A stretch of 64,000 nt of DNA from Spirosoma linguale DSM 74 (GTDB taxonomy: Bacteria > Bacteroidota > Bacteroidia > Cytophagales > Spirosomataceae). The notes below the pieces were generated by a model. The model was not told the origin of the DNA. It searched no databases and saw only the letters and a program-made list of their open reading frames with translations. The first letter of the stretch is position 1, and every line of letters begins with the position of its first letter. The stretch lies in assembly GCA_000024525.1 (NCBI GenBank), contig CP001769.1, forward strand, positions 1,054,001 to 1,118,000. Reading direction: 5' to 3'. Shown here one piece after another: positions 30,913-39,721 of this stretch. A program made the position numbers and the translations under genes.

Positions 30913-31950
30913 AGTTTGTAATGTGATTGCCTTTTGCTTTTGATGGCAAACTACAAACAATCTGATTACGAAGCCCTTCGCCGACGCTGTATTGAACTCA
31001 GTCAGGTAGGATGGAAACAAGCAGCTATTGCTCAGGTGTTTGGCCTAACTCAGCCTTGGGTGAGTCGGACACTTAAGAAGTACAACCAGCAAGGTTTGAC
31101 CGCCTTGCAAGAAGGGAAGCGAACCGGAGCACCACCCCGTTTGTCGGCTCAGCAACTGGATCTACTCGTGATTGAACTCAACAAAGGGGCGGAACATCAT
31201 GGATTTAGTGGAGCCATCTGGACCCGTCCCCGAGTTAATGAAGTCATTAAGAAGCTCTTTGGTGTCAGCTATGACCCTTCTCAGGTAGGCCGTATCCTCA
31301 AGAAAGTAGGCTGGAGCCGACAGTTGCCGCAACGTAAAGCCAGTCAACAGGACGCTCAGGCAGTTACTCAGTGGCGCAGCGAACGCTTACCCGAACTTAA
31401 AAAAAGCTAAAGCCGAGGGGCGCGTTATCTTATATATTGATGAATCAGCGTGTTATCTATTGCCTTTTGTGGCCCACACTTGGGCACCTTGCGGACAGAC
31501 ACCGGTCTTAATGGAGCAAGCGGGGCGGACTCATTTGAGCTTAATTGCGGCCATTGCTGCGAACGGTCAAATTTATGTGGCAGGTCAAAACCAGGCATTC
31601 ACTAGTGAAGATATAGTATGGTTTTTAAAACTACTCTGTGGGCGTTATCGCAAACGGAACCTGCTGATTATTTGGGATGGCGCAGCAATCCATCGTAGCA
31701 ACGTCGTTAAAGAGTTACTTCGTGAACGCCTTGGCCGAATGCATCTGGAACGCTTACCCGCTTATAGTCCGGAGCTAAATCCAGTTGAACTGCTATGGAG
31801 TCAATTGAAAAGAAACTTAAAAAACAAAGCGTTCACAAGCTTGGACGAACTGACTGTAGCTGTTCTTGAGCAAACCAAGCGACTAGAGAAGGACCCTAAA
31901 TCAGTAAAAGCCTTCTTCAATAAAAAGGAAATAGCGTTTATTACAGACTA
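30911..31950 (+). mobile_element. IS630-family insertion sequence inserted at TA
   Basis: About 1.04 kb, bounded by TA on each side (30911-30912 and 31949-31950), as expected for IS630/Tc1-type elements. Short inverted ends match: AGTTTGTAAT at the left and the complement of the right end, AGTCTGTAAT. It carries a transposase in two frames on the plus strand. It has interrupted an outer membrane protein gene on the minus strand. Confidence 0.82.
30943..31410 (+). CDS. IS630-family transposase, N-terminal frame
   Basis: 155 residues from ATG 30943. The helix-turn-helix domains of the family are clear: 'ALRRRCIELSQVGWKQAAIA', 'VFGLTQPWVSRTLKKYNQQG' and the winged part 'GVSYDPSQVGRILKKVGWS'. 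The frame ends shortly after a run of seven A (about 31398-31404) in 'ELKKS'. The catalytic domain continues in the +1 frame, so full transposase requires slippage at the A-run or the gene is frameshifted. Confidence 0.85.
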   Translation: MANYKQSDYEALRRRCIELSQVGWKQAAIAQVFGLTQPWVSRTLKKYNQQGLTALQEGKRTGAPPRLSAQQLDLLVIELNKGAEHHGFSGAIWTRPRVNEVIKKLFGVSYDPSQVGRILKKVGWSRQLPQRKASQQDAQAVTQWRSERLPELKKS

Positions 31951-31951
31951 A
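31406..31951 (+). CDS. IS630-family transposase, DDE catalytic frame
   Basis: About 181 residues from the frame change, starting 'AKAEGRVILYIDESACYLLP'. The DDE triad is visible as Asp in 'YIDESA', Asp in 'NLLIIWDGAAIHRS' and Glu in 'LPAYSPELNPVELLWSQLKR'. No ATG start exists near the beginning, which supports expression as a fusion with the upstream frame by slippage at the A7 run. The C-terminus reads to 'FNKKEIAFITD' at the element's end. Confidence 0.85.
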   Translation, partial: AKAEGRVILYIDESACYLLPFVAHTWAPCGQTPVLMEQAGRTHLSLIAAIAANGQIYVAGQNQAFTSEDIVWFLKLLCGRYRKRNLLIIWDGAAIHRSNVVKELLRERLGRMHLERLPAYSPELNPVELLWSQLKRNLKNKAFTSLDELTVAVLEQTKRLEKDPKSVKAFFNKKEIAFITD

Positions 31952-31952
31952 T

Positions 31953-32405
31953 TCACGAATCAATAAGGTAGCTAGTTCCTCTAAAATCGAAAGTGACCCC
32001 TGCCGAAAAGTAAGGCGAAAGCCGGTTGGTTGATGACTGATAGTTAATCAATAAGGGTGCTTTATAAAGATTGGTAAAAGGATGCTTGTACTGATAGCGG
32101 ATTGTAGTGGGGATGCCATTCTGCATATAGACCTCTTTACCTACTGCGGAATGGGTAGCCCAAATTCCTGCTCCAATTGACCATTTCGGTGAAAAGGCAT
32201 ATCGGGTCGTAACACCCAACGAATATTTAAGGCCATTTGAAACAGCAATGAGTTCATCAGTAGGTGATTGGTTAGCCAATGGAAAACTTATTTTGGCGTC
32301 AGCATGAGTATAGATGGGAGCAAGCTGAATTGATAAGGCGAATTTATGTTGCCCAAAAACCGTAGTCAGACTACCTATCATAAGCAGACAAGTTAGCGTT
32401 TTCAT
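31953..32405 (-). pseudogene. N-terminal part of an outer membrane protein split by IS630
   Basis: 150 residues: a signal peptide (MKTLTCLLMIGSLTTVFGQ), then beta-barrel-like strands ('LKYSLGVTTRYAFSPKWSIG', 'LYKAPLLINYQSSTNRLSPY') up to 'FDFRGTSYLIDS' and a stop at the insertion point. The C-terminal strands are at 30688-30912 beyond the IS630 element. Related small porin-like proteins are common in the phylum and usually end in an aromatic residue. This copy is disrupted. Confidence 0.72.
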
Positions 32406-32644
32406 AAGATTGCCGTTTATTATTTTGAGGTGAATGACCTAACGTTATGTTAGCCAAAGTGCTGATTTGTAAGCTAAATGCGAATTATTGATCGTCTCGA
32501 TAAAACGCTTATGAGTGAGACGATGGAGCGTCTATGAAGCTACTTCTTAAATAGGGCGTTTGGCGAAACGGATAATACCTTAACCGCATCAATCGTTAGC
32601 TACCAGTTATAAAGCATTTGAATTGACTATCGTTTCCTGATTAC

Positions 32645-33352
32645 CTAAGGAAGACTAGCACAAAAGGCAAGACTATTTTTTAGATCTATTTCCTGATTAA
32701 AATTAATAGAATTTTCCTTTAAGTACTGTTTAACAACCTGTTTGTTCTTAGCAAATAAATTCAGGAAGCCGGATTGGTTTGCTGGATGAAACTTACCGTT
32801 ACTATCTCGTAATTTGAACTCGGCTTTTTGGGAAAACAGCATATCACTATGGACGTCTAAACGGGCTAGTGATCCATTAGAGCCGAAATAGGTGGTGGTG
32901 GTTCGTATCGCTGATGCTCCCGTTGATTGTTTGTACCCCCCTTCTTTTTCTCGATCAATCAAAACCATGGTTCGTTTAATTAGCAATCTAGCAGAACCGT
33001 ACGTAGCTACCAACTGCCAATAGGACTTTGGATACTCGTAGTAAAATGAGTCCGGGCCGATTACCACGAGTTGAACGGTGGGATCGTTTTGCAGCGCCAG
33101 TGTATCGCCAGTAGGGCTGATAAAATGCATCTCACCCAAAAATAGATTATAGTTAAATCTAGCTGATGACGACTTGTTGGAGGCATGAACAAGCCGACCC
33201 TGTGTAAATACTGGATATTGGTAGCGTTCGTTGAATGAAACAGAATTAGTTGGGTTCTCCCCTGCTTTTACACGGATATATTGGTTGCTTTGAGCAGTAA
33301 CGATAGAATGGATACCAATCAGCAGGAAACAAGCGAACGATAAAAGTTTCAT
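32645..33352 (-). CDS. Secreted protein of unknown function
   Basis: 235 residues with a signal peptide (MKLLSFACFLLIGIHSIVTAQ). The mature part has 'FTQGRLVHASNKSSSARFNY' and 'FLGEMHFISPTGDTLAL', a pattern seen in secreted hypothetical proteins of Cytophagales, and ends with a helical segment 'FAKNKQVVKQYLKENSINFN'. No enzymatic motif is visible. It is monocistronic, with some 240-270 bp of empty sequence on each side. Confidence 0.75.
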   Translation of the reverse strand: MKLLSFACFLLIGIHSIVTAQSNQYIRVKAGENPTNSVSFNERYQYPVFTQGRLVHASNKSSSARFNYNLFLGEMHFISPTGDTLALQNDPTVQLVVIGPDSFYYEYPKSYWQLVATYGSARLLIKRTMVLIDREKEGGYKQSTGASAIRTTTTYFGSNGSLARLDVHSDMLFSQKAEFKLRDSNGKFHPANQSGFLNLFAKNKQVVKQYLKENSINFNQEIDLKNSLAFCASLP

Positions 33353-33626
33353 ATCTGAGCTTAGTAAATTATAGAGTACTTTAGGACAACAGTCATTTAC
33401 AGCGGTTATAGCAGGGTAATCAAGTCTATAAAATTCGTATTAAGCAATAAAAAGGGGCTAATAAATGCATTATTTTCGACAAAAATGTATTGATCGGTCC
33501 CATGTGCTTTTTATCACGAATCTCTCCTGTTAGATATCAAGGTTGCGTTCATGTGGGACTTCCCAAATTAGGCACTTAATTAGATTACCTCTTTTGATAT
33601 CTGTCCAGTCTAATCACTAGCATGCG

Positions 33627-34081
33627 TTATCGTCCATGGGCTATTTTACGGAATTGGTAGGACAATTTTTCCCGCAGTCGGGTATCGTTGGTAATAATGT
33701 CAGCTAAAGCGGTCATTCCGGTTTTGTAGGCCAATGTCATGCCGTAAGTCGTTTTCAATCCGGCTGGCGGTTCAACTTGCGCTAAAAACAGGCTGTCATT
33801 CATTAGCCTATTAGCTAGGGCAGTAATCTTGCCCCGTACCACTCCAAACTCTTGATAAGGGTAGCCTGTAAACTTTACCCACATAGTTTGACCAACTGCT
33901 ACTTTACCGGCGGCACCCGCAGTTCATCAAAATAATCTGTCGTGAGTGGTGATACGTAAACCAATTCCTGACCAATTGCTACTGATTGATTTCCCTGCAT
34001 TTTGCCAACAAAAATCACTTTGCCTGCCACTTGGACTTTAAGACGTTTTTCTGCGTCCAGTCGAAGCCCCGGCAGGACCAT
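33627..34081 (-). pseudogene. Truncated and frameshifted HlyD-type secretion protein
   Basis: Two minus-strand frames form the C-terminal third of a bacteriocin-type HlyD protein. The first (34081 to about 33899) reads 'RLKVQVAGKVIFVGKMQGNQ' and 'SVAIGQELVYVSP'. The second (about 33905 to 33627) reads 'GKVAVGQTMWVKFTGYPYQE' and 'TYGMTLAYKTGMTALADII'. A one-base shift near 33900 separates them. Everything before the barrel/lipoyl half is missing, cut off at an IS3 scrap at 34080. It keeps the parts that flank the coiled-coil hairpin in intact family members. Confidence 0.78.
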
Positions 34082-34231
34082 ACGATCTACCCTTATTTGC
34101 TCAAGGGGCTGGAGATTGATCGGCCTAATTACGTCTGGTCGACCGACATGACGTATGTGCCGATGGTAAACGGTTTTTTGTATCTGTGCGCGAGCATTGA
34201 TTGGTTCAGGGGCCTTCGCGGTGTACGTTAA
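34080..34231 (+). pseudogene. IS3-family transposase fragment
   Basis: The plus-strand reading 'IYPYLLKGLEIDRPNYVWST' and 'DMTYVPMVNGFLYLCASIDW' is the segment around the first catalytic Asp of IS3 OrfB (rve domain). It then runs out of family sequence. Only about 50 residues remain. It is not from the IS3 copy at 6163, whose matching stretch differs. It abuts the truncated HlyD gene, so it probably marks the event that removed the HlyD N-terminus. Confidence 0.72.
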
Positions 34232-34406
34232 GCGTCTTTTAATTTAAAACACAAACGGTTCTTATACCGGCCCGCTACGTTTGTTCCATCCATCAGGCAC
34301 TGGAGGTCGTAGTATTCCAACTCCCGCTCCTTCTGGTACACATTAGTCAAAAGCTATACAGTATTTGTCCCCCTTTGGGGAATCAAAAAAACAAACACTA
34401 CTTCGT

Positions 34407-35039
34407 ATGAATTACTCACTCGTTTTCTCGCTGCTTGCATTCGCCAGCACCCAGGTCGACGCTCAGGTTCACTCGACTTCTGTCAATAAAGAAGCCTATG
34501 CCCTCAGTGCGCAACTGCCTCCCGCAGCCAACACGCCCAGTTCAGATCCGGTGAAACTTGCCGATAATGGCGTGTACCTGAGCGTAACTGATTTTACCAA
34601 CGGTACCCTGGTCGAAACATTTGCCGATAATACCCCCGGCGATCATATTTGGGCGAATACACCAGGGAGCTATATCTGTGTGCAGTCGCCCAGAGTAACG
34701 GAGAAATTTCCCGAATCAAAAACGTGGGGGTTCCGCAAAAGTGGTAAAGATTACTGCGTAGTAAATGGCCTGACCTATGAAATTATCAATGGAAATGACA
34801 TGCTTGTTTATCGTATCGTCGATCCTGAACTGAACTCGTACCGCTACGCAAGCCTGTATTTCTTCAGCCGAAAGGCCGATTCGGATCTTTATCCACTCAG
34901 CAAGCACAATCTGGAGATGGTCTACAGTGACTCACCAGAATTCGTGAACAGCCTGAAAACGAGCCCCTACTTCCAATTAAAGGGCGACGAAGAACCCATC
35001 GCTGTTGGGGCAGCCCTGTATTTCTTCCACCGAAGCTGA
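34407..35039 (+). CDS. Secreted protein of unknown function
   Basis: 210 residues from ATG 34407, which starts a signal peptide (MNYSLVFSLLAFASTQVDAQ). The longer frame would begin with 14 unrelated residues. The mature part contains 'KLADNGVYLSVTDFTNGTL', 'TWGFRKSGKDYCVVNGLTYE' and 'SLYFFSRKADSDLYPLSKHN'. I recognise no family. The next gene, a PepSY-like secreted protein, lies 92 bp downstream on the same strand. The pair may be co-transcribed. Confidence 0.72.
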   Translation: MNYSLVFSLLAFASTQVDAQVHSTSVNKEAYALSAQLPPAANTPSSDPVKLADNGVYLSVTDFTNGTLVETFADNTPGDHIWANTPGSYICVQSPRVTEKFPESKTWGFRKSGKDYCVVNGLTYEIINGNDMLVYRIVDPELNSYRYASLYFFSRKADSDLYPLSKHNLEMVYSDSPEFVNSLKTSPYFQLKGDEEPIAVGAALYFFHRS

Positions 35040-35131
35040 ACATGTCCGCTTGCGTGTCGCCTGTGCGGGTCAGCAGGGGCGACACGCAGAAAATCTCTAA
35101 CCAATCTTTCAAATCAATAAATTTAATAGCC

Positions 35132-35665
35132 ATGAAAACTATTCTTTTCGCACTGGTGCTGTTTGATCTGACATCAGGAGTCGTTCTGGCGCAAGGCCCT
35201 GGAGATAAAGTTGTTACCATTGCTCGGGTCAAAAAAGGGGAGGAGCCACAGGAGGTTATGACGATATTGAAAAATGATTTCCCCGATGCCATCGTCAAGG
35301 ACATTGCTTTTTTACCCAAAGCGTTAAACAACCGGGAGTGGGCCGTTAAGGAACTGGATAACAGCGGCTCGGCAGACGTGCGCTTCTACGATGTACAGGC
35401 GTCGAGTGATAACATGAAGTTTGAGGCCGTGTATGATAGAACAGGTAAGCTGCTCAGTTTCAAAGAAACGCTTAATCAAGCTACCCTGCCGGAACCCGTC
35501 ATGAATACGCTTAACGAACAATTTTCGGGCTGGCGGGTACTTGGTAATCAGGAGCGCCTTAAAATAAACTCGAAAACGACTAAGATTGTCTACCGTGTCG
35601 AACTGGCAAAAGCTAAAACAGAAAAACACGTATATCTCGACGACAACGGAAAGGTCCTTCGTTAG
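35132..35665 (+). CDS. PepSY-like secreted protein
   Basis: 177 residues from ATG 35132, with a signal peptide (MKTILFALVLFDLTSGVVLAQ). Two repeats resembling PepSY-like / beta-lactamase-inhibitor-like units follow: 'EVMTILKNDFPDAIVKDIAF', then 'FEAVYDRTGKLLSFKETL', and 'VMNTLNEQFSGWRVLGNQ', then 'KHVYLDDNGKVLR'. Such proteins are periplasmic and of unknown function, often near two-component or metal genes in this phylum. A strong hairpin at 35701 follows the stop. Confidence 0.75.
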   Translation: MKTILFALVLFDLTSGVVLAQGPGDKVVTIARVKKGEEPQEVMTILKNDFPDAIVKDIAFLPKALNNREWAVKELDNSGSADVRFYDVQASSDNMKFEAVYDRTGKLLSFKETLNQATLPEPVMNTLNEQFSGWRVLGNQERLKINSKTTKIVYRVELAKAKTEKHVYLDDNGKVLR

Positions 35666-35700
35666 GTCAGAAAACTAGAATCAAAGCTTGATAAACATAT

Positions 35701-35741
35701 GGGCCTGTCCTCCGGTCGCTTCCCGGCGCGGGGACAGGCCC
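35701..35741 (+). terminator. Hairpin after the PepSY-like gene
   Basis: The arms GGGCCTGTCC and GGACAGGCCC are exact complements over 10 bases, with a 21-base loop that itself can pair in part (CCGG..CCGG). It lies 35 bases after the stop codon. The following sequence is CTTCAC, so there is no long T-tract. It is likely a terminator or a 3' stabilising hairpin. Confidence 0.55.
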
Positions 35742-35852
35742 TTCACAAAACCTGTTACACAACATTATAAAGGAGTACCCCATCAAAGGCGAAAAGGCTA
35801 AGAGCCGTTCAGTAGCCGGATCGTAGGCGGCTTGCCAACAAACAAGATTAGC

Positions 35853-35915
35853 AGACCAAACGTAAAAAGCAGAGGAAGCACAACGCCAATCCCCGCTGCT
35901 TTTTACGTTTGGTCT
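35853..35915. terminator. 20-bp perfect inverted repeat, bidirectional terminator-like
   Basis: AGACCAAACGTAAAAAGCAG at 35853-35872 is exactly complementary to 35896-35915, with a 23-base spacer. The outer flank AACAAGA also recurs, interrupted by a 7-base insert on the left side. It lies between convergent genes (plus-strand PepSY-like, minus-strand small membrane protein), and the T5 run in the right arm would follow either way. The unusually long stem could instead be a small mobile hairpin. Confidence 0.6.
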
Positions 35916-35917
35916 TG

Positions 35918-36199
35918 TTAATGAACGGTTACCTGCGTGCCGTGTATATGCTGGCTACGTGCCAGTACCCTGTCGCGGCTGTCGTGCCGGTTAATCGAGT
36001 CAGTTTTTGCTAACGTGCGAAACCCGGATTGATTATTCCGCAAGACAGGCATACCCGGACGATGCTGTTGATAAATACGCCAGCTTACAACGCCCAGCGT
36101 ACCGGCACCCAACAAGCCAATAAGCCAGATCGTACTGGTAAACAGTCGCCACCAATGGCGCGATGGGGAATAGAAATCCGGAGTATGTTTTGCGTCCAT
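35918..36199 (-). CDS. Small single-span membrane protein
   Basis: 93 residues from ATG 36199 (MDAKHTPDFYSPSRHWW). The frame could extend to 36226 with nine more residues. There is one strong membrane helix (about 18-42; 'FTSTIWLIGLLGAGTLGVVSW') followed by a basic, polar tail rich in Arg and His. It has no known family. The stop is 3 bp from the inverted repeat. It is not clearly linked to the RND genes further along the strand, which are upstream and separated by another strong hairpin. Confidence 0.5.
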   Translation of the reverse strand: MDAKHTPDFYSPSRHWWRLFTSTIWLIGLLGAGTLGVVSWRIYQQHRPGMPVLRNNQSGFRTLAKTDSINRHDSRDRVLARSQHIHGTQVTVH

Positions 36200-36460
36200 A
36201 ACGCTTGAGTAGAAAAAATTTCCCAAAGACGATTGTCGGGTAACTGGATCGTGTCAACCCGTCGCGTCATCGGTCGTGAAGATCTGAGGTAGAGCTAAAA
36301 ACGGGATTGAAAGCGGATTTATTCTTGATTAAACTATTGACCTAAGCCCTCGTGACGTATCACCAGCACCCAGGCTTAACGGTAAACGAATCAGGAAAAG
36401 CCCAGCCCGCTCATCGCATCCGCTGGAGCGAGCCAGTTGGTCTCAGCACCGGAAGCTACC

Positions 36461-36517
36461 ATAGAGGCCCCTGGAGTTGCACGGTGTTCGCCACCGTGCA
36501 ACTCCAGGGGCCTCTAT
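36461..36517. terminator. 26-bp-stem hairpin downstream of the RND pump gene
   Basis: ATAGAGGCCCCTGGAGTTGC and the following ACGGTG pair perfectly with CACCGTGCAACTCCAGGGGC plus CTCTAT, with a 5-base loop (TTCGC). On the plus strand it is followed by AATTTTTCTC, a T-tract. On the minus strand it lies 20 bp after the CusA-like stop, with the complementary A-tract on its near side. It is a very stable terminator, probably used by the RND operon and by any plus-strand transcript. Confidence 0.75.
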
Positions 36518-36537
36518 AATTTTTCTCGTTTAGTTTA

Positions 36538-39500
36538 TCACCTGTCAGCAGGCTGTTTTTTCTGGTCGGCTTTTTTCTCTGCCCGACGACCGTGAATCAG
36601 GTTATACATGACGGGCAGAATTAATAGCGACAGGACGGTACAGGTCATCAGACCACCAATCATGACGGTAGCCAGTGGCTTTTGGGTTTCTGAGCCGATA
36701 CCGGTGCTCAGGGCGGCTGGTAACAGCCCGAGCGATGCCATCAGGGCAGTCATAACAACGGGCCGAACCCGTGTCTGGGCTCCTTCCCGAACGGCCTCCA
36801 GAATGGGCATTTTCTCCTTAAGATTTTCTTTGAATCGGTTAATAAGAATAACCCCATCCTGTACCGACACCCCAAAAAGACAGATAAACCCTACACCCGC
36901 CGAAATACTGAAGTTGATACCAGTAAGCCAGAGGGCCAGAATGCCACCGATGAGGGCGAAAGGCACGTTGAGAATGATCAGCGTGGCATCAATCGGGCTA
37001 CCGAATGTGAACAGCAGAATCAGGAAAATGATGGTAATGGAAATCGGTACTACGATCATCAGGGTCTTTTCGGCTCGCGTCTGGTTCTCAAACTCGCCCG
37101 CCCAGCGTAACTGATACCCCGCTGGCAGTTTAATCACCTGACTCATTTTTTTCTGGGCTTCGGCAATAGTACTACCCAGGTCGCGTCCCCGGACGGAAAA
37201 CTTAATGGCAATAAAGCGGGCGTTATTTTCGCGGTACACAAAAGCCGGTCCGGATCGGGTACCAATATCGGCCAGTTCTTTCAGGGGTATTTTTGAGCCC
37301 GAGCGCGTCGGTACGAGTAGATTAGCAATCAGATCGGGCGAGTAACGAAAGCGTTCGTCGTAGCGCACTTTTATATCGAAGCGCCGTTCGCCCTCGTAAA
37401 ACTGCGTAGCAGTTTTGCCGCCAATGGCCGTTTCAATGACCGACTGCACTACGTCGGTCGGAACATTATACTGCGCCAGCCGGGCCGGGTCCAGTGTAAT
37501 CCGGAACTCGGGCTGCCCCAGGTTGCGAAACACCCCCAGGTCCTCAACGCCTTTAATCTGCTTCATCACCGCTAAGGCTTTTGTCGCCTGTTGATCCAGT
37601 ACGGTCAAATCCTGTCCGACAATCTTAATCGCCATCGAGCCCTTTACGCCCGACACCGCTTCTTCCACGTTGTCGGAGATGGGTTGCGAAAAGTTAAAGT
37701 CAACACCCCGGAACCGGGCCAGCTTTTGCTGCATCTCCCGAATCAGTTCTTCCTTGCTAATGTCCCGCTTCCAGTCTTCTTTGGGGTATAGGTCCACAAA
37801 GAATTCGTTATTGAAAAAACCGGTCGGATCGGTTCCGTCGTTGGGGCGGCCGGTTTGTGAAATAACACCCCGCACTTCCGGAAACTCTTTGAAGATTGCC
37901 CGGAACCGGCGCGTATAGGCGTAACTTTCGTCAAGCGACACGGAGTAGGGCAGCGAAGCCCGTACGTAGATAGAGCCTTCGTTCAGCTGCGGCAAAAATT
38001 CCGAACCAATACGAGCCAGGAATATATAAATGGCAAACGCCAGCGCACCCAACCCGATACCTATGATAACCCGGGGCTTACGTATGGCCCAGGCCAGGGC
38101 GGGCGTATAGCCACGCTCCAGACCATTCACAATCGGATTATTCCGTTCCCGTACGTTCTTTTTGAGCAACAGCGCGCACAGCAACGGAATGAGTGTCAGG
38201 CTCACAATCATCGCCCCCAACAGGGCAAAGCCAATTGTCCAGGCCAGGGGGCTAAAGAGCTTCCCTTCAACCTTCTGAAAGGCGAATATGGGCAGGAGGG
38301 CCGTGATGATGATAATTTTCGAGGTGAAGATCGACTTACCCAACTCGGTGGCGGTGGAGACAATCCAGCTCAGCTTGGCCCGGTTGTTAAAGCGCATCAT
38401 GCCCATTTTTTCGGCCCGGTGAGCCAGCATAACGAATACCCCTTCGACCATGACTACGCCCCCGTCGATGATGATACCGAAGTCTAGTGCGCCAATACTC
38501 AGCAGGTTGGCGGTCATGCCCCGCGCCCGCAGGCAGATAAAGGCAAAGAGCAGTGCCAGCGGTATCACCAGCGCTACGGTCAGCGTGGTGCGCCAGTCGG
38601 CCAGAAAAATGAGCAGAATCAGCGTAACCAGAAAAATACCGGTCAGCACGTTTTCCCCCACGGTGTGGAGAGTATAGTCATTCAGGGTGGTCCGGTCGTA
38701 AAAAGTTTTGATTTTGACATCGTGGGGTAACACCTGGGTGTTCAGTTCCTCGATTTTGGCCTTTAGGGCTGGAATTACCTCGTTGGGGTTTTCTCCTTTG
38801 CGCATCACCACGATACATTCCACCACGTCGTCCTGGGCATCGCGCCCCACAATGCCCAGCCTGGGCTGAAATCCCTCCCGAACAACCGCTACATCCTTCA
38901 CTTTAATGGGTACCCCGTTGACATTGTCGATAATAATACCGGCCACATCGTCGGGTTTTGTCAGCAGGCCAATACCCCGCACCACCAGCGACTGATTGCC
39001 CTGCTTGATCACATCGCCCCCCACATTAATGTTACTTTGCTGAATAGCCTGGCTGACGTCGAGGGCAGTAAAGCCGTAATTGGCCAGCAGGGTCGGGTTC
39101 ACATCGACATTAATCGTTTTGACTTTCCCACCGAAACTTACGACATCGGCGATACCTGGTACGGCTTTGATCTGGCGTTCGACGACCCAGTCCTGTAGGG
39201 TTTTCAGTTCGGTAACGTCCTTTGTTTTGCTTTCCAGCGTGAACCGGTAGATCTCCCCGGTAGGACCGTAGGGTGGCTCAACTTCGGCAGTGGCACCATC
39301 AGGAAGCGTTACGTTAGCCATGCGGTTCGCGACATTGGTCTGCGCCGTGAAATTGTCGACGCCATCTTCGAAAATCATGGTAATGACCGACAGGCCGAAA
39401 AGCGAAACCGACCGCAGGGTCGTTTTTCGGGGCACTGAGTTCAGTTCCGTTTCGAGGGGAATCGTCACGAACCGTTCGATTTCCTCCGCCGACCGACCGG

Positions 39501-39669
39501 GCCACTGGGTAATCACGATGGCATTTGTGTTGGTAACATCGGGAAAGGTTTCGACCGGTGTATTTAAAAAGCTAACGACACCACCCACCACCAGGAGCAG
39601 TATACCAAAAAAGACGACAAATCGATTTGTCAGCGAAAACGTAATCAGACTTCGGATGAAGGTGTTCAT
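36538..39669 (-). CDS. HME-type RND efflux pump (CusA/CzcA family)
   Basis: 1043 residues, full length for the family. It is an inner-membrane proton-driven pump with 12 helices and two large periplasmic loops. Visible elements: the N-terminal helix and 'NTPVETFPDVTNTNAIVITQ', 'QWPGRSAEEIERFVTIPLET', the helix 4 proton-relay segment 'DFGIIIDGGVVMVEG', 'GVKGSMAIKIVGQDL' in the second loop, and 'FGVSVQDGVILINRFKENL' near the end. Family members export Cu(I)/Ag(I) or Zn/Co/Cd. The gene lies 52 bp after the adaptor gene. No TolC-type gene (CusC/CzcC) is in the window. The ion is not decided by sequence here. Confidence 0.95.
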   Translation of the reverse strand: MNTFIRSLITFSLTNRFVVFFGILLLVVGGVVSFLNTPVETFPDVTNTNAIVITQWPGRSAEEIERFVTIPLETELNSVPRKTTLRSVSLFGLSVITMIFEDGVDNFTAQTNVANRMANVTLPDGATAEVEPPYGPTGEIYRFTLESKTKDVTELKTLQDWVVERQIKAVPGIADVVSFGGKVKTINVDVNPTLLANYGFTALDVSQAIQQSNINVGGDVIKQGNQSLVVRGIGLLTKPDDVAGIIIDNVNGVPIKVKDVAVVREGFQPRLGIVGRDAQDDVVECIVVMRKGENPNEVIPALKAKIEELNTQVLPHDVKIKTFYDRTTLNDYTLHTVGENVLTGIFLVTLILLIFLADWRTTLTVALVIPLALLFAFICLRARGMTANLLSIGALDFGIIIDGGVVMVEGVFVMLAHRAEKMGMMRFNNRAKLSWIVSTATELGKSIFTSKIIIITALLPIFAFQKVEGKLFSPLAWTIGFALLGAMIVSLTLIPLLCALLLKKNVRERNNPIVNGLERGYTPALAWAIRKPRVIIGIGLGALAFAIYIFLARIGSEFLPQLNEGSIYVRASLPYSVSLDESYAYTRRFRAIFKEFPEVRGVISQTGRPNDGTDPTGFFNNEFFVDLYPKEDWKRDISKEELIREMQQKLARFRGVDFNFSQPISDNVEEAVSGVKGSMAIKIVGQDLTVLDQQATKALAVMKQIKGVEDLGVFRNLGQPEFRITLDPARLAQYNVPTDVVQSVIETAIGGKTATQFYEGERRFDIKVRYDERFRYSPDLIANLLVPTRSGSKIPLKELADIGTRSGPAFVYRENNARFIAIKFSVRGRDLGSTIAEAQKKMSQVIKLPAGYQLRWAGEFENQTRAEKTLMIVVPISITIIFLILLFTFGSPIDATLIILNVPFALIGGILALWLTGINFSISAGVGFICLFGVSVQDGVILINRFKENLKEKMPILEAVREGAQTRVRPVVMTALMASLGLLPAALSTGIGSETQKPLATVMIGGLMTCTVLSLLILPVMYNLIHGRRAEKKADQKKQPADR

Positions 39670-39721
39670 AAAGTGCGAAAGTGCGATAAGTGATGTACCA
39701 GAGGATGGTCACTCGGTTGGC

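Noticed and set aside
30913..31020. N-terminal extension of the outer membrane protein fragment
   Set aside because: It reads the IS630 element in the antisense direction, and the start codon is accidental.
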